45,441 nt of DNA from Paracoccaceae bacterium (lineage in GTDB: Bacteria; Pseudomonadota; Alphaproteobacteria; Rhodobacterales; Rhodobacteraceae), in the NCBI GenBank assembly GCA_030066855.1, contig JASJAU010000043.1:1-45441 (forward strand). Direction: 5' to 3'. Within the stretch, counting starts at the first letter, position 1; each line of letters begins with the position of its first letter. Below, in pieces: positions 22,288 to 29,814 of the stretch. Both the position numbers and the translations under genes were made by a program. The notes under the pieces were generated by a model that did no database searches, was not told the DNA's origin, and was given only the letters and a program-made list of their open reading frames with translations.

Positions 22288-23151
22288 ATGGAGCGGATAG
22301 GCGTTTTGGGGCTTGGCCGGATGGGCCGGGCGATGGCGGTTCGGCTGGCGGGCCAGGGATGGCCGGTTGTTGGATGGACGCGGAGCGGCGCTGATGCGGA
22401 GGAGCTTGGCCGCGATGGTGTCCAAGCGGCTTCCAGTATCGAAGAAGCTGTTGTTCAATCTGACGTTTTCATCCTTTCGTTGTTCGACGGTGAGGCCGTA
22501 ACGCAGGTCTTGGATCGTCTGGCGCGGTTCGATCTGGCAGGGAAGCTGGTTGTGGAAACTTCGACGGTCGATCCGACGCTGTGCCAGAGCGCGAAGGCTT
22601 CGATCGAAGCGGCTGGCGGGCGTATCATGGACGCGCCAGTCTCAGGCGGGCCCGAGACGATCGCGGCGGGCTCCGCCGGGTTTTATCTTGGCGGCGGCGA
22701 GGAGGACGTCGCGCGGTTCCGGCCGGTCGTGGAGGTATTGGGCGCGCGCGTCGTCCATATCGGACCGCTGGGCGCAGGGGCTTCCGCCAAGGTGCTGAAC
22801 AATATGATGCTGTGCGGGTACTGGGAGACTCTTTGCGAGGCCGTCAGGCTCGGCAGGGCTCTGGGCCTCGATCTCGATACGATGATGACCTTTTTGGGGG
22901 ACAGTCCTGCCGCCACACCAGCCATGAAGGGACGGATGTCGGTAATTCTCGGACATGAGAACACGGTCGGATTCCCGGTGAGTGGCGTTGCGAAGGACAC
23001 ACGAGTAATCGAAGGCGTCGCGGCCCGGCTTGGCATCGAGGCCCCGGCATTGTCGGCTGGCGCCGCGCGGTTCCAACGTGAAGCGCGGACTGAAGCCGCG
23101 GAGTTGGACCTGGCGGCCGTCGTCCCGCGCGCCTTCGCGGCTGACGATTGA
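22288..23151 (+). CDS. NAD(P)-dependent beta-hydroxyacid dehydrogenase family protein
   Basis: The ATG at 22288 follows GGAGGATTTA and gives 287 residues. It belongs to the 3-hydroxyisobutyrate/tartronate-semialdehyde reductase family. The Rossmann motif is IGVLGLGRMGRAMA (4-17), the substrate loop is MDAPVSGGPETIAAGSAG (114-131), and the catalytic Lys168 is in GAGASAKVLNNMM. The exact acid or semialdehyde substrate is not evident, and related imine reductases share these motifs. It follows hemE by 55 bp on the same strand. The stop codon directly abuts the ATG of the next transporter gene, so these two are one unit. Confidence 0.87.
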   Translation: MERIGVLGLGRMGRAMAVRLAGQGWPVVGWTRSGADAEELGRDGVQAASSIEEAVVQSDVFILSLFDGEAVTQVLDRLARFDLAGKLVVETSTVDPTLCQSAKASIEAAGGRIMDAPVSGGPETIAAGSAGFYLGGGEEDVARFRPVVEVLGARVVHIGPLGAGASAKVLNNMMLCGYWETLCEAVRLGRALGLDLDTMMTFLGDSPAATPAMKGRMSVILGHENTVGFPVSGVAKDTRVIEGVAARLGIEAPALSAGAARFQREARTEAAELDLAAVVPRAFAADD

Positions 23152-24006
23152 ATGCGACTCCTCGTCCTGACCGCAGTTACGATGACGGCTTTCGCCGCCA
23201 ACTCGGTTCTGAACAGGATGGCGCTGCTGGACGGGGAGGCCGGACCGGCGGCTTTCGCGGCGATCCGGGTGATCTCGGGCGGACTGATGCTGGCGGCGCT
23301 GGTGTCGGTTCGTTCCGGGCTGCCAAAGCTCTCGGGGCGAGCGCGGTGGGTCGGAACGGGGTCTTTGACGCTCTACATGCTGGGCTTCTCCTTCGCCTAT
23401 GTCGCGCTGGATGCGGGGCTTGGGGCGCTGATCCTCTTTGGTGGCGTGCAGATCACCATGTTCGCAGGGGCTTTGCTGGCCGGAGAGCGGCCAGAGGCGC
23501 GGCGTTGGGTCGGCGCGGCGATCGCCTTTTCTGGGCTCATATGGCTGGTATGGCCGGGGTCGGCGGCGGCGCCTGCGACCCTGCCGGTTCTGATGATGGC
23601 TGCGGCCGCGCTGGGATGGGGCGTCTATTCGCTGGCGGGCCGCGGGGTTGCGGATCCGTTGGGCGAGACGGCGGCGAACTTCCTGCTGGCGGCGCCGGTC
23701 ATGCTGATCGCCTGGATTGCGGTATCCGACGGGATCGGGCCGCAAGGTGTTCTGCTGGCCGTGATCTCAGGAGCGGTGACCTCGGGGCTGGGCTACGCGC
23801 TGTGGTATTCGGTCCTGCCCCGCCTCGACACGGGCGTTGCGGCGCTCGCGCAGCTGACTGTGCCGGTGATCGCGCTGGCGGGCGGTGTCCTGCTTTTGGG
23901 CGAGGAGGTCACGCTCAGGCTGGCGTTGGCGAGCGTGGTGGTTCTGGGCGGCGTGGCGCTGGGCGTTCGGCGTCCTCAGCGGAGGAGCGGCTCCAGCGGG
24001 TCGTAG
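23152..24006 (+). CDS. EamA-family (DMT) transporter
   Basis: The 284-residue protein has about ten hydrophobic segments arranged as two EamA repeats (about 5-130 and 140-275), the drug/metabolite transporter design of inner-membrane exporters. Features include FAANSVLNRMAL in helix 1, GALILFGGVQITMFAGALL and the second-repeat ALWYSVLPRLDTGVAALAQL with VPVIALAGGVLLLGEEVT, a strongly conserved EamA string. The transported compound is unknown. The ATG directly follows the dehydrogenase stop (TGAATG). The last 31 bp overlap the convergent Nudix gene. Confidence 0.88.
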   Translation: MRLLVLTAVTMTAFAANSVLNRMALLDGEAGPAAFAAIRVISGGLMLAALVSVRSGLPKLSGRARWVGTGSLTLYMLGFSFAYVALDAGLGALILFGGVQITMFAGALLAGERPEARRWVGAAIAFSGLIWLVWPGSAAAPATLPVLMMAAAALGWGVYSLAGRGVADPLGETAANFLLAAPVMLIAWIAVSDGIGPQGVLLAVISGAVTSGLGYALWYSVLPRLDTGVAALAQLTVPVIALAGGVLLLGEEVTLRLALASVVVLGGVALGVRRPQRRSGSSGS

Positions 24007-24425
24007 AAAGCGTCCCCCTCGTGGTCCCAGGCAACCTGGGCGAGGCTGTCGGGCTTGATGCGGAGCGTTTGAAATTCCTCGCGCGTGACCCATCGGCGTT
24101 CGGTGACGATGCCTTCCGGGTCTTCCCAATCCTTCGGCAGGGTGGCGTCTGAGAGACCGCATCGGAAATAGATGTCGACCTGATGGAAGTCGCTGCCAGG
24201 CGCGTGGAACTCGTTGACAAGCACGGGGGGGCCGACCGAAACGGTCAGGCCGGTTTCCTCCAGGATTTCGCGGCGCAGGTTGTCCGGAAGCGATTGGCCG
24301 GTCTCCACGCCGCCGCCTGGCGCGCAGAGGAGGTCGCTCTTTCCGCCGCCATAGGCGTTGACCAGAAGCAGGCGATCCTCCTGAAGGATGAGGCCGCGCA
24401 CGGCCAAGCGAACCGGGCGGGCCAT
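23976..24425 (-). CDS. Nudix hydrolase
   Basis: The 149-residue protein is a single Nudix domain hydrolysing nucleoside diphosphates linked to another group. The box is GGVETGQSLPDNLRREILEE followed by TGL, against the consensus GX5EX7REUXEEXGU. The REIxEE metal-binding core is intact, but the first Glu of the consensus is Gln here. The N-terminal VRLAVRGLILQEDRLLLVNA strand is typical. The ATG shares its A with the purK stop (TGATG), so it is probably translated after purK. The 3' end overlaps the convergent transporter gene by 31 bp. Substrate unknown. Confidence 0.85.
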   Translation of the reverse strand: MARPVRLAVRGLILQEDRLLLVNAYGGGKSDLLCAPGGGVETGQSLPDNLRREILEETGLTVSVGPPVLVNEFHAPGSDFHQVDIYFRCGLSDATLPKDWEDPEGIVTERRWVTREEFQTLRIKPDSLAQVAWDHEGDAFYDPLEPLLR

Positions 24426-25513
24426 CAGTGCCGGTCGGCAGCTGGCCGGATAATGCGGGTGACATGCCCCATCTTGCGACCCGGCTTGGTTGCCGTTTTT
24501 CCGTAGAGGTGGAGTTTGACGCCCATTTCCCGGGCGATCTCCGGCACCCGATCCATGTCGTGACCGATGATGTTCGTCATGACGACATCGGAGTGGCGGA
24601 CCGGATCGACGAGCGGCAGGCCTGCAATTGCGCGGATGTGCTGTTCGAACTGGTCGATGACCGCGCCCGCTTCGGTCCAGTGGCCCGAGTTGTGGACGCG
24701 CGGCGCGATCTCGTTGACCAGAAGGTGGTCGCCCTTGGCGAAGAGCTCCACGCCGATCACGCCGACATAATCGAGCGCGGCGAGGATCGTGCCCGCGACG
24801 CCGAAGGCCTTTTCGCGGAGGTCTTCCGTGATGCTCGCGGGAACCGTGGTCGTGTGAAGGATGCCGTCCTTGTGGACGTTCTCCCCCGGTTCAAAGCAGG
24901 CGATCTGATCGTCGAGGCCGCGGGCCGCGATAACGCTGATCTCGCGATCGAAGGGGACGAAACCTTCGAGGATGGCATCCGCGCCATCCATCGCATCCAG
25001 CGCGGCCGTCGCGTCACGGCGGTCTTTGATTCTGGCCTGCCCTTTGCCGTCGTAGCCAAGACGGCGAGTCTTCAGAATCGCTGGCATGCCGGTGACCGCC
25101 ATCGCCTGCGCGAGCGTCGCCTCGTCGGTCGTCACCGGGGCGAAGGGCGCGGTCTCCAGACCGATGTCGGTCAGAAAGGTCTTTTCGGTGAGCCGGTCCT
25201 GGCTGACGGCGAGGGCCTGGCGGTTGGGACGGATCGGGACCTCGGCCTCTATGATGTCGAGGGCTGATGCGGGGACGTTCTCGAACTCGTAGGTGACGAC
25301 ATCGACGGAGCGTGCGAAGGCAAGAAGGGCGTCTGCGTCTTCATAGGGGGCGGTGGTCAGGCTGGCCGAGGTTTCGCCGGCGGGCGGGTTCCGGCTGGGT
25401 TCGTAGACGTGAACGCGGAAGCCGAGCCGCGCGGCGGCCATCGAGAGCATGCGGCCGAGCTGACCGCCGCCGAGGATGCCGATGGTCTGTCCGGGGCGGA
25501 GGGGCTCAGTCAT
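24425..25513 (-). CDS. purK: 5-(carboxyamino)imidazole ribonucleotide synthase
   Basis: The 362-residue ATP-grasp enzyme carboxylates AIR with bicarbonate to N5-CAIR in purine synthesis. The N-terminus [20 protein letters not shown] (9-28) is diagnostic. [28 protein letters not shown] and the ATP-grasp ends [15 protein letters not shown] and [14 protein letters not shown] are all present. The ATG at 25513 lies inside the end of purE (8-bp overlap). Frames further upstream are purE read out of phase. It forms the classic purE-purK unit, followed by the Nudix gene. Cytoplasmic. Confidence 0.96.
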   Translation of the reverse strand: MTEPLRPGQTIGILGGGQLGRMLSMAAARLGFRVHVYEPSRNPPAGETSASLTTAPYEDADALLAFARSVDVVTYEFENVPASALDIIEAEVPIRPNRQALAVSQDRLTEKTFLTDIGLETAPFAPVTTDEATLAQAMAVTGMPAILKTRRLGYDGKGQARIKDRRDATAALDAMDGADAILEGFVPFDREISVIAARGLDDQIACFEPGENVHKDGILHTTTVPASITEDLREKAFGVAGTILAALDYVGVIGVELFAKGDHLLVNEIAPRVHNSGHWTEAGAVIDQFEQHIRAIAGLPLVDPVRHSDVVMTNIIGHDMDRVPEIAREMGVKLHLYGKTATKPGRKMGHVTRIIRPAADRH

Positions 25514-25991
25514 CCGAAGGCGCGTCCGGGATCGAGGCCGAGAGCTGGGCCCGCCAATCGTCGAGCCGCGCGGCGAGCGCGTCGTCGTGCAGTGCCAAAA
25601 TGCCCGCCGCCATAAGGCCGGCATTGGCCGCTCCCGTCGCGCCGATCGCCATGGTGCCGACCGGGAAACCCCTGGGCATCTGGACGATGGAGTAGAGGCT
25701 GTCGACGCCCTTGAGCGCCCTGGTCTCAACCGGGACGCCGATTACTGGCACGCGGGTCTTGGAAGCCATCATGCCGGGGAGGTGCGCGGCACCGCCGGCG
25801 CCGGCGATAATCACTTGCAATCCGCGCTCGACCGCGGTCTTGCCGTAGTCCCACAATCTGTCGGGTGTGCGATGAGCCGAGACGATGCGAGTCTCTTGCT
25901 CGACACCAAGGGTGTCGAGGATTTCGGCGGCGCCCTTCATCGTCGCCCAGTCGGACTGACTGCCCATGATGATGCCGACTTTCGCCCCCAT
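25506..25991 (-). CDS. purE: N5-carboxyaminoimidazole ribonucleotide mutase
   Basis: The 161-residue class I PurE interconverts N5-CAIR and CAIR in purine synthesis, directly after Pur[21 protein letters not shown] (5-24) and the catalytic-His segment [14 protein letters not shown] are clear. [19 protein letters not shown] follows, and [33 protein letters not shown] and [11 protein letters not shown] complete the octamer-forming fold. It is the first gene of purE-purK-Nudix on the minus strand. The YdcH-like gene downstream of the window order (26052-26276) is upstream of it on the same strand, 60 bp away. Confidence 0.97.
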   Translation of the reverse strand: MGAKVGIIMGSQSDWATMKGAAEILDTLGVEQETRIVSAHRTPDRLWDYGKTAVERGLQVIIAGAGGAAHLPGMMASKTRVPVIGVPVETRALKGVDSLYSIVQMPRGFPVGTMAIGATGAANAGLMAAGILALHDDALAARLDDWRAQLSASIPDAPSDD

Positions 25992-26051
25992 GGACGCCTC
26001 CGCCTTTATGCGTGGCGGACCCTAGCGGGAGCCGCTGTCAGCCGCAATCAC

Positions 26052-26276
26052 TCAGGCGATGATGTCGGGCGTCAGCCGATCTTCTATTATGGCGATCCGG
26101 TCCTTCAGCGACAGTTTCTGTTTCTTGAAACGGCGGATGGTCAGAGGATCGCCAGTGCCCTTGTCTTCCAGCGCGCGGATCGCCTCGTCGAGGTCGCGAT
26201 GCTCGCGCCGAAGGACTTCGAGCTTCATGCGAAGCACGTCTTCGGTCTCCATCTTTTGCGGCGGCTGCATGGTCAT
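26052..26276 (-). CDS. YdcH-family (DUF465) small protein
   Basis: The product is about 74 residues (MTMQPPQKMETEDVLRMKLE, then VLRREHRDLDEAIRALEDKG and a basic RRFKKQKLSLKDRIAIIEDR). It is a short coiled-coil hairpin rich in Lys/Arg/Glu, as in the DUF465/YdcH family of unknown function. Start codons at 26276, 26270 and 26252 are all possible. The first was chosen because the MTMQPPQKM leader is typical of relatives I recall. It lies upstream of purE on the same strand and divergent from hsp20, with a 161-bp gap holding the hsp20 control region. Confidence 0.78.
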   Translation of the reverse strand: MTMQPPQKMETEDVLRMKLEVLRREHRDLDEAIRALEDKGTGDPLTIRRFKKQKLSLKDRIAIIEDRLTPDIIA

Positions 26277-26348
26277 GCGCGGCGGCCTTGGTTGCTTGGA
26301 ATGACCCAAATTAACGCCAATCCGCCCAAATACATAGCATTTTTCGCA

Positions 26349-26377
26349 CTTGCGCGTTTCTGGCGGAGCCCCCATAT
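26349..26377 (+). promoter_or_regulatory. Heat-shock sigma (RpoH-type) promoter of hsp20
   Basis: CTTG (26349-26352) and CCCCATAT (26370-26377) reproduce the sigma-32 consensus CTTGAA-N13-17-CCCCATnT except for the two bases after CTTG. A spacer of about 15 bp separates the hexamer and the -10. The start of transcription would fall near 26384, giving a leader of about 54 nt that contains the thermometer-like hairpins. Confidence 0.78.
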
Positions 26378-26383
26378 CCCTTG

Positions 26384-26437
26384 AAGCTGGCCGCCTGCGG
26401 GGGCCTGAACGCATCGTCGCTTGATCGAGGACGTCGC
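26384..26437 (+). promoter_or_regulatory. ROSE-type RNA thermometer in the hsp20 leader
   Basis: Hairpin I is 26389-26405 (GGCC and CC pairing with GG and GGCC). Hairpin II is 26415-26433. In hairpin II CGTC pairs with GACG, then CTT pairs with GAG/G over a GATC loop, leaving one bulged G (26419). The anti-SD strand is TCGCT (26417-26421), which fits the ROSE motif U(U/C)GCU. It pairs with AGGA (26428-26431), the Shine-Dalgarno six bases before the ATG. The bulged G opposite the SD is the hallmark of ROSE elements, which melt at heat-shock temperature. Confidence 0.75.
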
Positions 26438-26848
26438 ATGACAAAACTGACTTTGGGGACGCATCCCTTCCTTCTGGGTTTCGACCAGCTTGAGCGCATG
26501 GTCGAGCGGACCGCGAAAGCCGAGAACGGTTATCCGCCCTACAACATCGAACAAACCTCTGAGAACGGGTTTCGGATCACGCTGGCCGTAGCCGGGTTCG
26601 CCGAGGACGACCTTTCGCTGACAGTTGAAGACCGGCAGTTGGTGGTTCGCGGGAAACAGGCTGAAGAGAACGGCGACCGGGTGTTTTTGCACCGCGGCAT
26701 CGCGGCGCGGCAGTTTCAACGGACCTTTTTGCTGGCTGACGGCGTTGAGGTATCGGGCGCCGCGCTGACCAACGGGCTCTTGCATGTCGATCTGGCCCGT
26801 GCCGTTCCCGAAAGCGTTGTGCAGACGATCAAGATCGACAAAGGCTGA
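26438..26848 (+). CDS. Hsp20/alpha-crystallin small heat shock protein
   Basis: The ATG at 26438 has AGGA six bases upstream and gives 136 residues, a typical IbpA-like size. Small heat shock proteins bind unfolding proteins without ATP. The N-terminal THPFLLGFDQLERMVE is the usual class A start, and YPPYNIEQTSENGFRITLAV opens the alpha-crystallin domain. GFAEDDLSLTVEDRQLVVRG follows. RTFLLADGVEVSGAALTNGLLHVDL carries the A-x-x-x-n-G-L signature, and the tail lacks a clear IxI. Expression should be controlled twice, by the RpoH-type promoter and by the ROSE-like leader. A DUF1150 gene follows in the same unit. Confidence 0.94.
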   Translation: MTKLTLGTHPFLLGFDQLERMVERTAKAENGYPPYNIEQTSENGFRITLAVAGFAEDDLSLTVEDRQLVVRGKQAEENGDRVFLHRGIAARQFQRTFLLADGVEVSGAALTNGLLHVDLARAVPESVVQTIKIDKG

Positions 26849-26863
26849 GTGGGGAAGAGTAAG

Positions 26864-27091
26864 ATGAATACACCGTTTGAATTGAAGGAGATGGACTTGG
26901 ACCGGATGGTCTATATCCGTGCTGTGGATGTGGCCGATCTGCCCGAGGACGTGCAAGATCAGGCAGGCGGGTTCGATCGCGTCTATGCAGTCCACAATGC
27001 CGAGGGCGAGCGACTGGCGCTGGTTCGCGATCGGAAAATGGCCTTCGCGCTGGCCCGGCAAAACGATTTCGCGCCGGTGAACGTGCACTGA
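26864..27091 (+). CDS. DUF1150 family protein
   Basis: The ATG at 26864, after GGGGAAGAG, gives 75 residues; a GTG 15 bp upstream is possible but poorer. Landmarks of DUF1150 are MVYIRAVDVADLPEDVQDQA, VYAVHNAEGERLALVRDRKM and the C-terminal FALARQNDFAPVNVH. The function is unknown. In alphaproteobacteria the gene is often found directly after hsp20, as here with 15 bp between them, which suggests a heat-shock-linked role. Soluble, no signal peptide. A hairpin followed by a T-rich run lies 30 bp after the stop. Confidence 0.88.
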   Translation: MNTPFELKEMDLDRMVYIRAVDVADLPEDVQDQAGGFDRVYAVHNAEGERLALVRDRKMAFALARQNDFAPVNVH

Positions 27092-27121
27092 GCGCGGAGC
27101 GTTAACCTATCGAAAATCTTG

Positions 27122-27156
27122 GCGTCCGTCCGTTTTTCGGGGGGCGTTTTTGTTTG
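27122..27156 (+). terminator. Probable terminator of hsp20-DUF1150
   Basis: GCGTCCGTCCG pairs imperfectly with CGGGGGGCG over a TTTTT loop. It is followed by TTTTTGTTTG. The position, after the DUF1150 stop and before pdxJ, fits an intrinsic terminator; several pairs are G-U, so the stem is not certain. Confidence 0.5.
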
Positions 27157-27226
27157 TCTGGCGGAATCGGTTGGACGCCGGTCTCAATCCGCCTAATTTG
27201 CCGCCGATTGCAGGAAGGAGCGCGCC

Positions 27227-27973
27227 ATGAGCGACCGGGAACTGAGGCTTGGGGTGAACATCGACCACGTAGCAACTGTACGGAACGCGCGCGGATCGGC
27301 TTATCCGGACCCCCTCCGCGCCGCCCGCATCGCCGAGGAAGCCGGTGCCGATGGGATCACGGCGCATCTGCGCGAGGACCGGCGGCATATCTCTGACGCC
27401 GACATCGACGGGCTGATGGAGGTTCTCACCGTTCCGCTGAACTTCGAGATGGCGGCGACGGAAGAGATGCAGGCCATCGCGCTCCGCCACACGCCGCATG
27501 CGGTGTGCATCGTGCCGGAGAAGCGAGAGGAGAAGACGACCGAGGGCGGTCTCGAGGTTGCGAAGGACGAGAACCGGCTGGCGCATTTCATCGCGCCGCT
27601 GCGGGACGCGGGCTGCCGGGTGTCGATCTTTATCGCCGCCGATCAGCGCCAGGTCGAGGCCGCGAACCGCATCGGCGCGCAGGTCATCGAACTGCACACG
27701 GGCGCCTATTGCGATCTCCATGCGGAAGGCCGGTTTGACGAGCGCGATGAAGAGTTGAAGCGATTGCAGGACATGGCGGCCTTCGCGCATGCCTGCGGGC
27801 TGGAGGTGCATGCGGGCCACGGCTTGACCTTTGAGACGGTCGGGCCGGTCGCGGCGATCCCGGAGGTGCGCGAGCTGAACATCGGGCATTTCATTATCGG
27901 CGAGGCGATCTTCCGCGGGCTGGAGCCCGCGATCCGCGAGATGCGCGCGATCATGGACGCCGCTCGCGCCTAG
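27227..27973 (+). CDS. pdxJ: Pyridoxine 5'-phosphate synthase
   Basis: The 248-residue TIM-barrel enzyme condenses 1-deoxyxylulose 5-phosphate with 3-amino-2-oxopropyl phosphate in vitamin B6 synthesis. LRLGVNIDHVATVRNARG (5-22) is the classic start. DGITAHLREDRRHI, NFEMAATEEM, CIVPEKREEKTTEGGL, VIELHTGAYC, VHAGHGLTF and LNIGHFIIGEAIFRGL complete the active site. A GCAGGAAGGAG ribosome site precedes the ATG. It begins the pdxJ-acpS-lepB-rnc-era-recO run, though a minus-strand lipoprotein gene now lies between pdxJ and acpS. The pdxJ stop overlaps that gene by 4 bp. Confidence 0.97.
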   Translation: MSDRELRLGVNIDHVATVRNARGSAYPDPLRAARIAEEAGADGITAHLREDRRHISDADIDGLMEVLTVPLNFEMAATEEMQAIALRHTPHAVCIVPEKREEKTTEGGLEVAKDENRLAHFIAPLRDAGCRVSIFIAADQRQVEAANRIGAQVIELHTGAYCDLHAEGRFDERDEELKRLQDMAAFAHACGLEVHAGHGLTFETVGPVAAIPEVRELNIGHFIIGEAIFRGLEPAIREMRAIMDAARA

Positions 27974-28452
27974 AATTTACCGCTTGCGGACGGGCGGGCG
28001 GTGTAGTCGTCGCGCGGCACGCCTGGCCCGCTCGTATCGTGCCAGTTCAACGGGCCGCAATTCAAAGGTCGCACCGTCGCCGGGTTGTCGAACCCCGGTC
28101 CGGGCGGGCGCGGCGGAAAGGTCGCGCGGCAGCCTTCTGTGTCGGATGTGTAAGCTCGGGTTGCGAGACCGTACCGAAAGACGACGACCACGTAAGCTGT
28201 GCTGTCGCCGAATTGCGGGAACCGGTACCCCGGCGGGTTTTGCATATTGCGGTAGACGAAACGCGTTTCCGCCCCCTCCCGCACCTTTTGGGTTGGATTG
28301 CCCCAGCGGGTGGTGAGGTCGGTCGGTGTTGTCCGCCCCGGAACCACGCTGTCCAGCATCGCCCACCGCACGTTCTGGTCGTCCGCCACGGTGGTGTTCC
28401 AGGCCAGACCGCCGCAGCCGGACAGAAGGAAGATCAGAAACAGCCGCCACAT
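27970..28452 (-). CDS. Small lipoprotein, unknown function
   Basis: The 160-residue product starts with a short signal peptide and lipobox, MWRLFLIFLLSGC, with Cys13 as lipidation site. It should therefore be anchored in a membrane facing the periplasm. The mature part includes VVPGRTTPTDLTTRWGNPTQ, a pattern of the BamE/SmpA-like (BLIP fold) small outer-membrane lipoproteins, then ETRFVYRN and a Pro-rich region with two further Cys. A BamE role is not claimed, as the body differs. The gene interrupts the pdxJ-acpS operon on the opposite strand and is divergent from acpS. Confidence 0.75.
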   Translation of the reverse strand: MWRLFLIFLLSGCGGLAWNTTVADDQNVRWAMLDSVVPGRTTPTDLTTRWGNPTQKVREGAETRFVYRNMQNPPGYRFPQFGDSTAYVVVVFRYGLATRAYTSDTEGCRATFPPRPPGPGFDNPATVRPLNCGPLNWHDTSGPGVPRDDYTARPSASGKF

Positions 28453-28526
28453 GGGCCGTGGCCTAGCGGCTTATGGTTGCCAAACCGTTGTCTCCGCCTC
28501 CATATGAGCGGGACGAAAGGGCGCCC

Positions 28527-28973
28527 ATGATCCTCGGCATCGGTACCGATCTTTGCAATATCGAGCGGATCGAGCGCACGCTCGGACGATTTGGCGACCG
28601 GTTTCGCAACCGGGTCTTCACCGAGATCGAGCAGAAGAAGGCCGAGCGTCGCAAGGACGTTGCCGGAACCTATGCCAAGCGCTGGGCGGCGAAGGAGGCC
28701 TGCTCCAAGGCGCTGGGCACGGGCCTGCGCATGGGGATCGCCTGGAAGGACATGTCGGTTACGAATCTCAGGACCGGTCAGCCAGTGATGCATGTCACCG
28801 GATGGGCGGCTGAGCGTCTCTCCGAGATGACGCCCGAGGGCTACGAGGCGACGATCCATGTCACCCTGACCGACGATCATCCCTGGGCGCAGGCGATCGT
28901 CGTAATTGAGGCGTTGAAGGAGGGCGAGGCGAGCGCCTTGCCGCTGCCCGGAGAATCGCGGCGGCTTGCTTGA
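28527..28973 (+). CDS. acpS: Holo-[acyl-carrier-protein] synthase
   Basis: From the ATG at 28527 the protein has 148 residues. It transfers the phosphopantetheine arm from CoA to Ser of apo-[21 protein letters not shown] holds the metal-binding Asp8, and [20 protein letters not shown] the second ligand Glu. [15 protein letters not shown] is the usual middle part, and the C-terminal strand [19 protein letters not shown] is complete. AAAGG precedes the start. The tail is longer than in E. coli (126 residues). It is followed 55 bp later by lepB. Confidence 0.95.
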   Translation: MILGIGTDLCNIERIERTLGRFGDRFRNRVFTEIEQKKAERRKDVAGTYAKRWAAKEACSKALGTGLRMGIAWKDMSVTNLRTGQPVMHVTGWAAERLSEMTPEGYEATIHVTLTDDHPWAQAIVVIEALKEGEASALPLPGESRRLA

Positions 28974-29028
28974 CTTGGCTCTCCGGCCCCCTCAATAAAC
29001 GCAGACTCAATCAAAACGGAATCCCCGT

Positions 29029-29814
29029 ATGACCGAAGAAACCGGGACGCTGTGGGACGGCGTCGTCGAGACCGTCAAGACGATCGTCTACGCCCTGCTG
29101 ATCGCCGGCGTCTTTCGCACGGTGTTCTTTCAGCCGTTCTGGATTCCCTCCGGGTCGATGAAGGACACGCTGCTGATCGGCGACTTTCTGTTCGTGAACA
29201 AAATGGCCTACGGATATTCCGCCGTCTCCTGCCCCTTCGGCATGTGCCCGATCGAGGGTCGCCTTTTCGGGTCGGAGCCTGAGCGCGGCGATGTCGTGGT
29301 CTTCCGGCATCCGACGAACGGTCAGGATTTCATCAAGCGGATCGTAGGCATTCCGGGCGATACGATTCAAATGCAGTCGGGCGTTTTGTACGTGAACGGC
29401 TCGCCCGCGCCTCAGGTCCCAGTAGGAACCTTTGTTGAAACCTACGAGAAGCAGGGACCTGCCGACAAATGGCCGATCTGTCTTGAGGGCACCGTCGCGA
29501 TAGGGAGCGACTGCACCAAAAACAAGTTCGCCGAGACGCTGCCTAACGGCAAGCAGCACTGGGTTCTGGATGCTGGCCCGGGCTCGCTGGACGACACGGG
29601 CGTGCAGCGCGTGCCGGAGGGCATGTATTTCTTCATGGGCGACAACCGAGACAATTCGACCGACAGCCGCGTGCCGGCGCCTGCGGGCGTTGGCCTTGTG
29701 CCTTTCGAGAACCTGATAGGTCGGGCCGATCGGGTCATGTTCTCATCGGCGGGCCGGTCTCTCTTTTTCGTCTGGACCTGGCGCGGAGACAGGTTCTTCA
29801 AGGCCATCAACTGA
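29029..29814 (+). CDS. lepB: Signal peptidase I
   Basis: The 261-residue inner-membrane serine protease removes signal peptides of exported proteins. One N-terminal membrane helix (about 13-30) is followed by the catalytic FWIPSGSMKDTLLIGDFLFV with Ser43 and then DFIKRIVGIPGDTIQ with the general base Lys103. YFFMGDNRDNSTDSR is the conserved C-terminal box. E. coli has two N-terminal helices; only one is present here, as is common in alphaproteobacteria. The stop shares one base with the rnc ATG (TGATG), so the genes are translated together. Confidence 0.96.
   Translation: MTEETGTLWDGVVETVKTIVYALLIAGVFRTVFFQPFWIPSGSMKDTLLIGDFLFVNKMAYGYSAVSCPFGMCPIEGRLFGSEPERGDVVVFRHPTNGQDFIKRIVGIPGDTIQMQSGVLYVNGSPAPQVPVGTFVETYEKQGPADKWPICLEGTVAIGSDCTKNKFAETLPNGKQHWVLDAGPGSLDDTGVQRVPEGMYFFMGDNRDNSTDSRVPAPAGVGLVPFENLIGRADRVMFSSAGRSLFFVWTWRGDRFFKAIN

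Noticed and set aside
26377..26406. CTTGAA at 26379-26384 considered as an alternative RpoH -35
   Set aside because: No CCCCAT-type -10 follows at a suitable distance; the upstream CTTG with CCCCATAT fits better.
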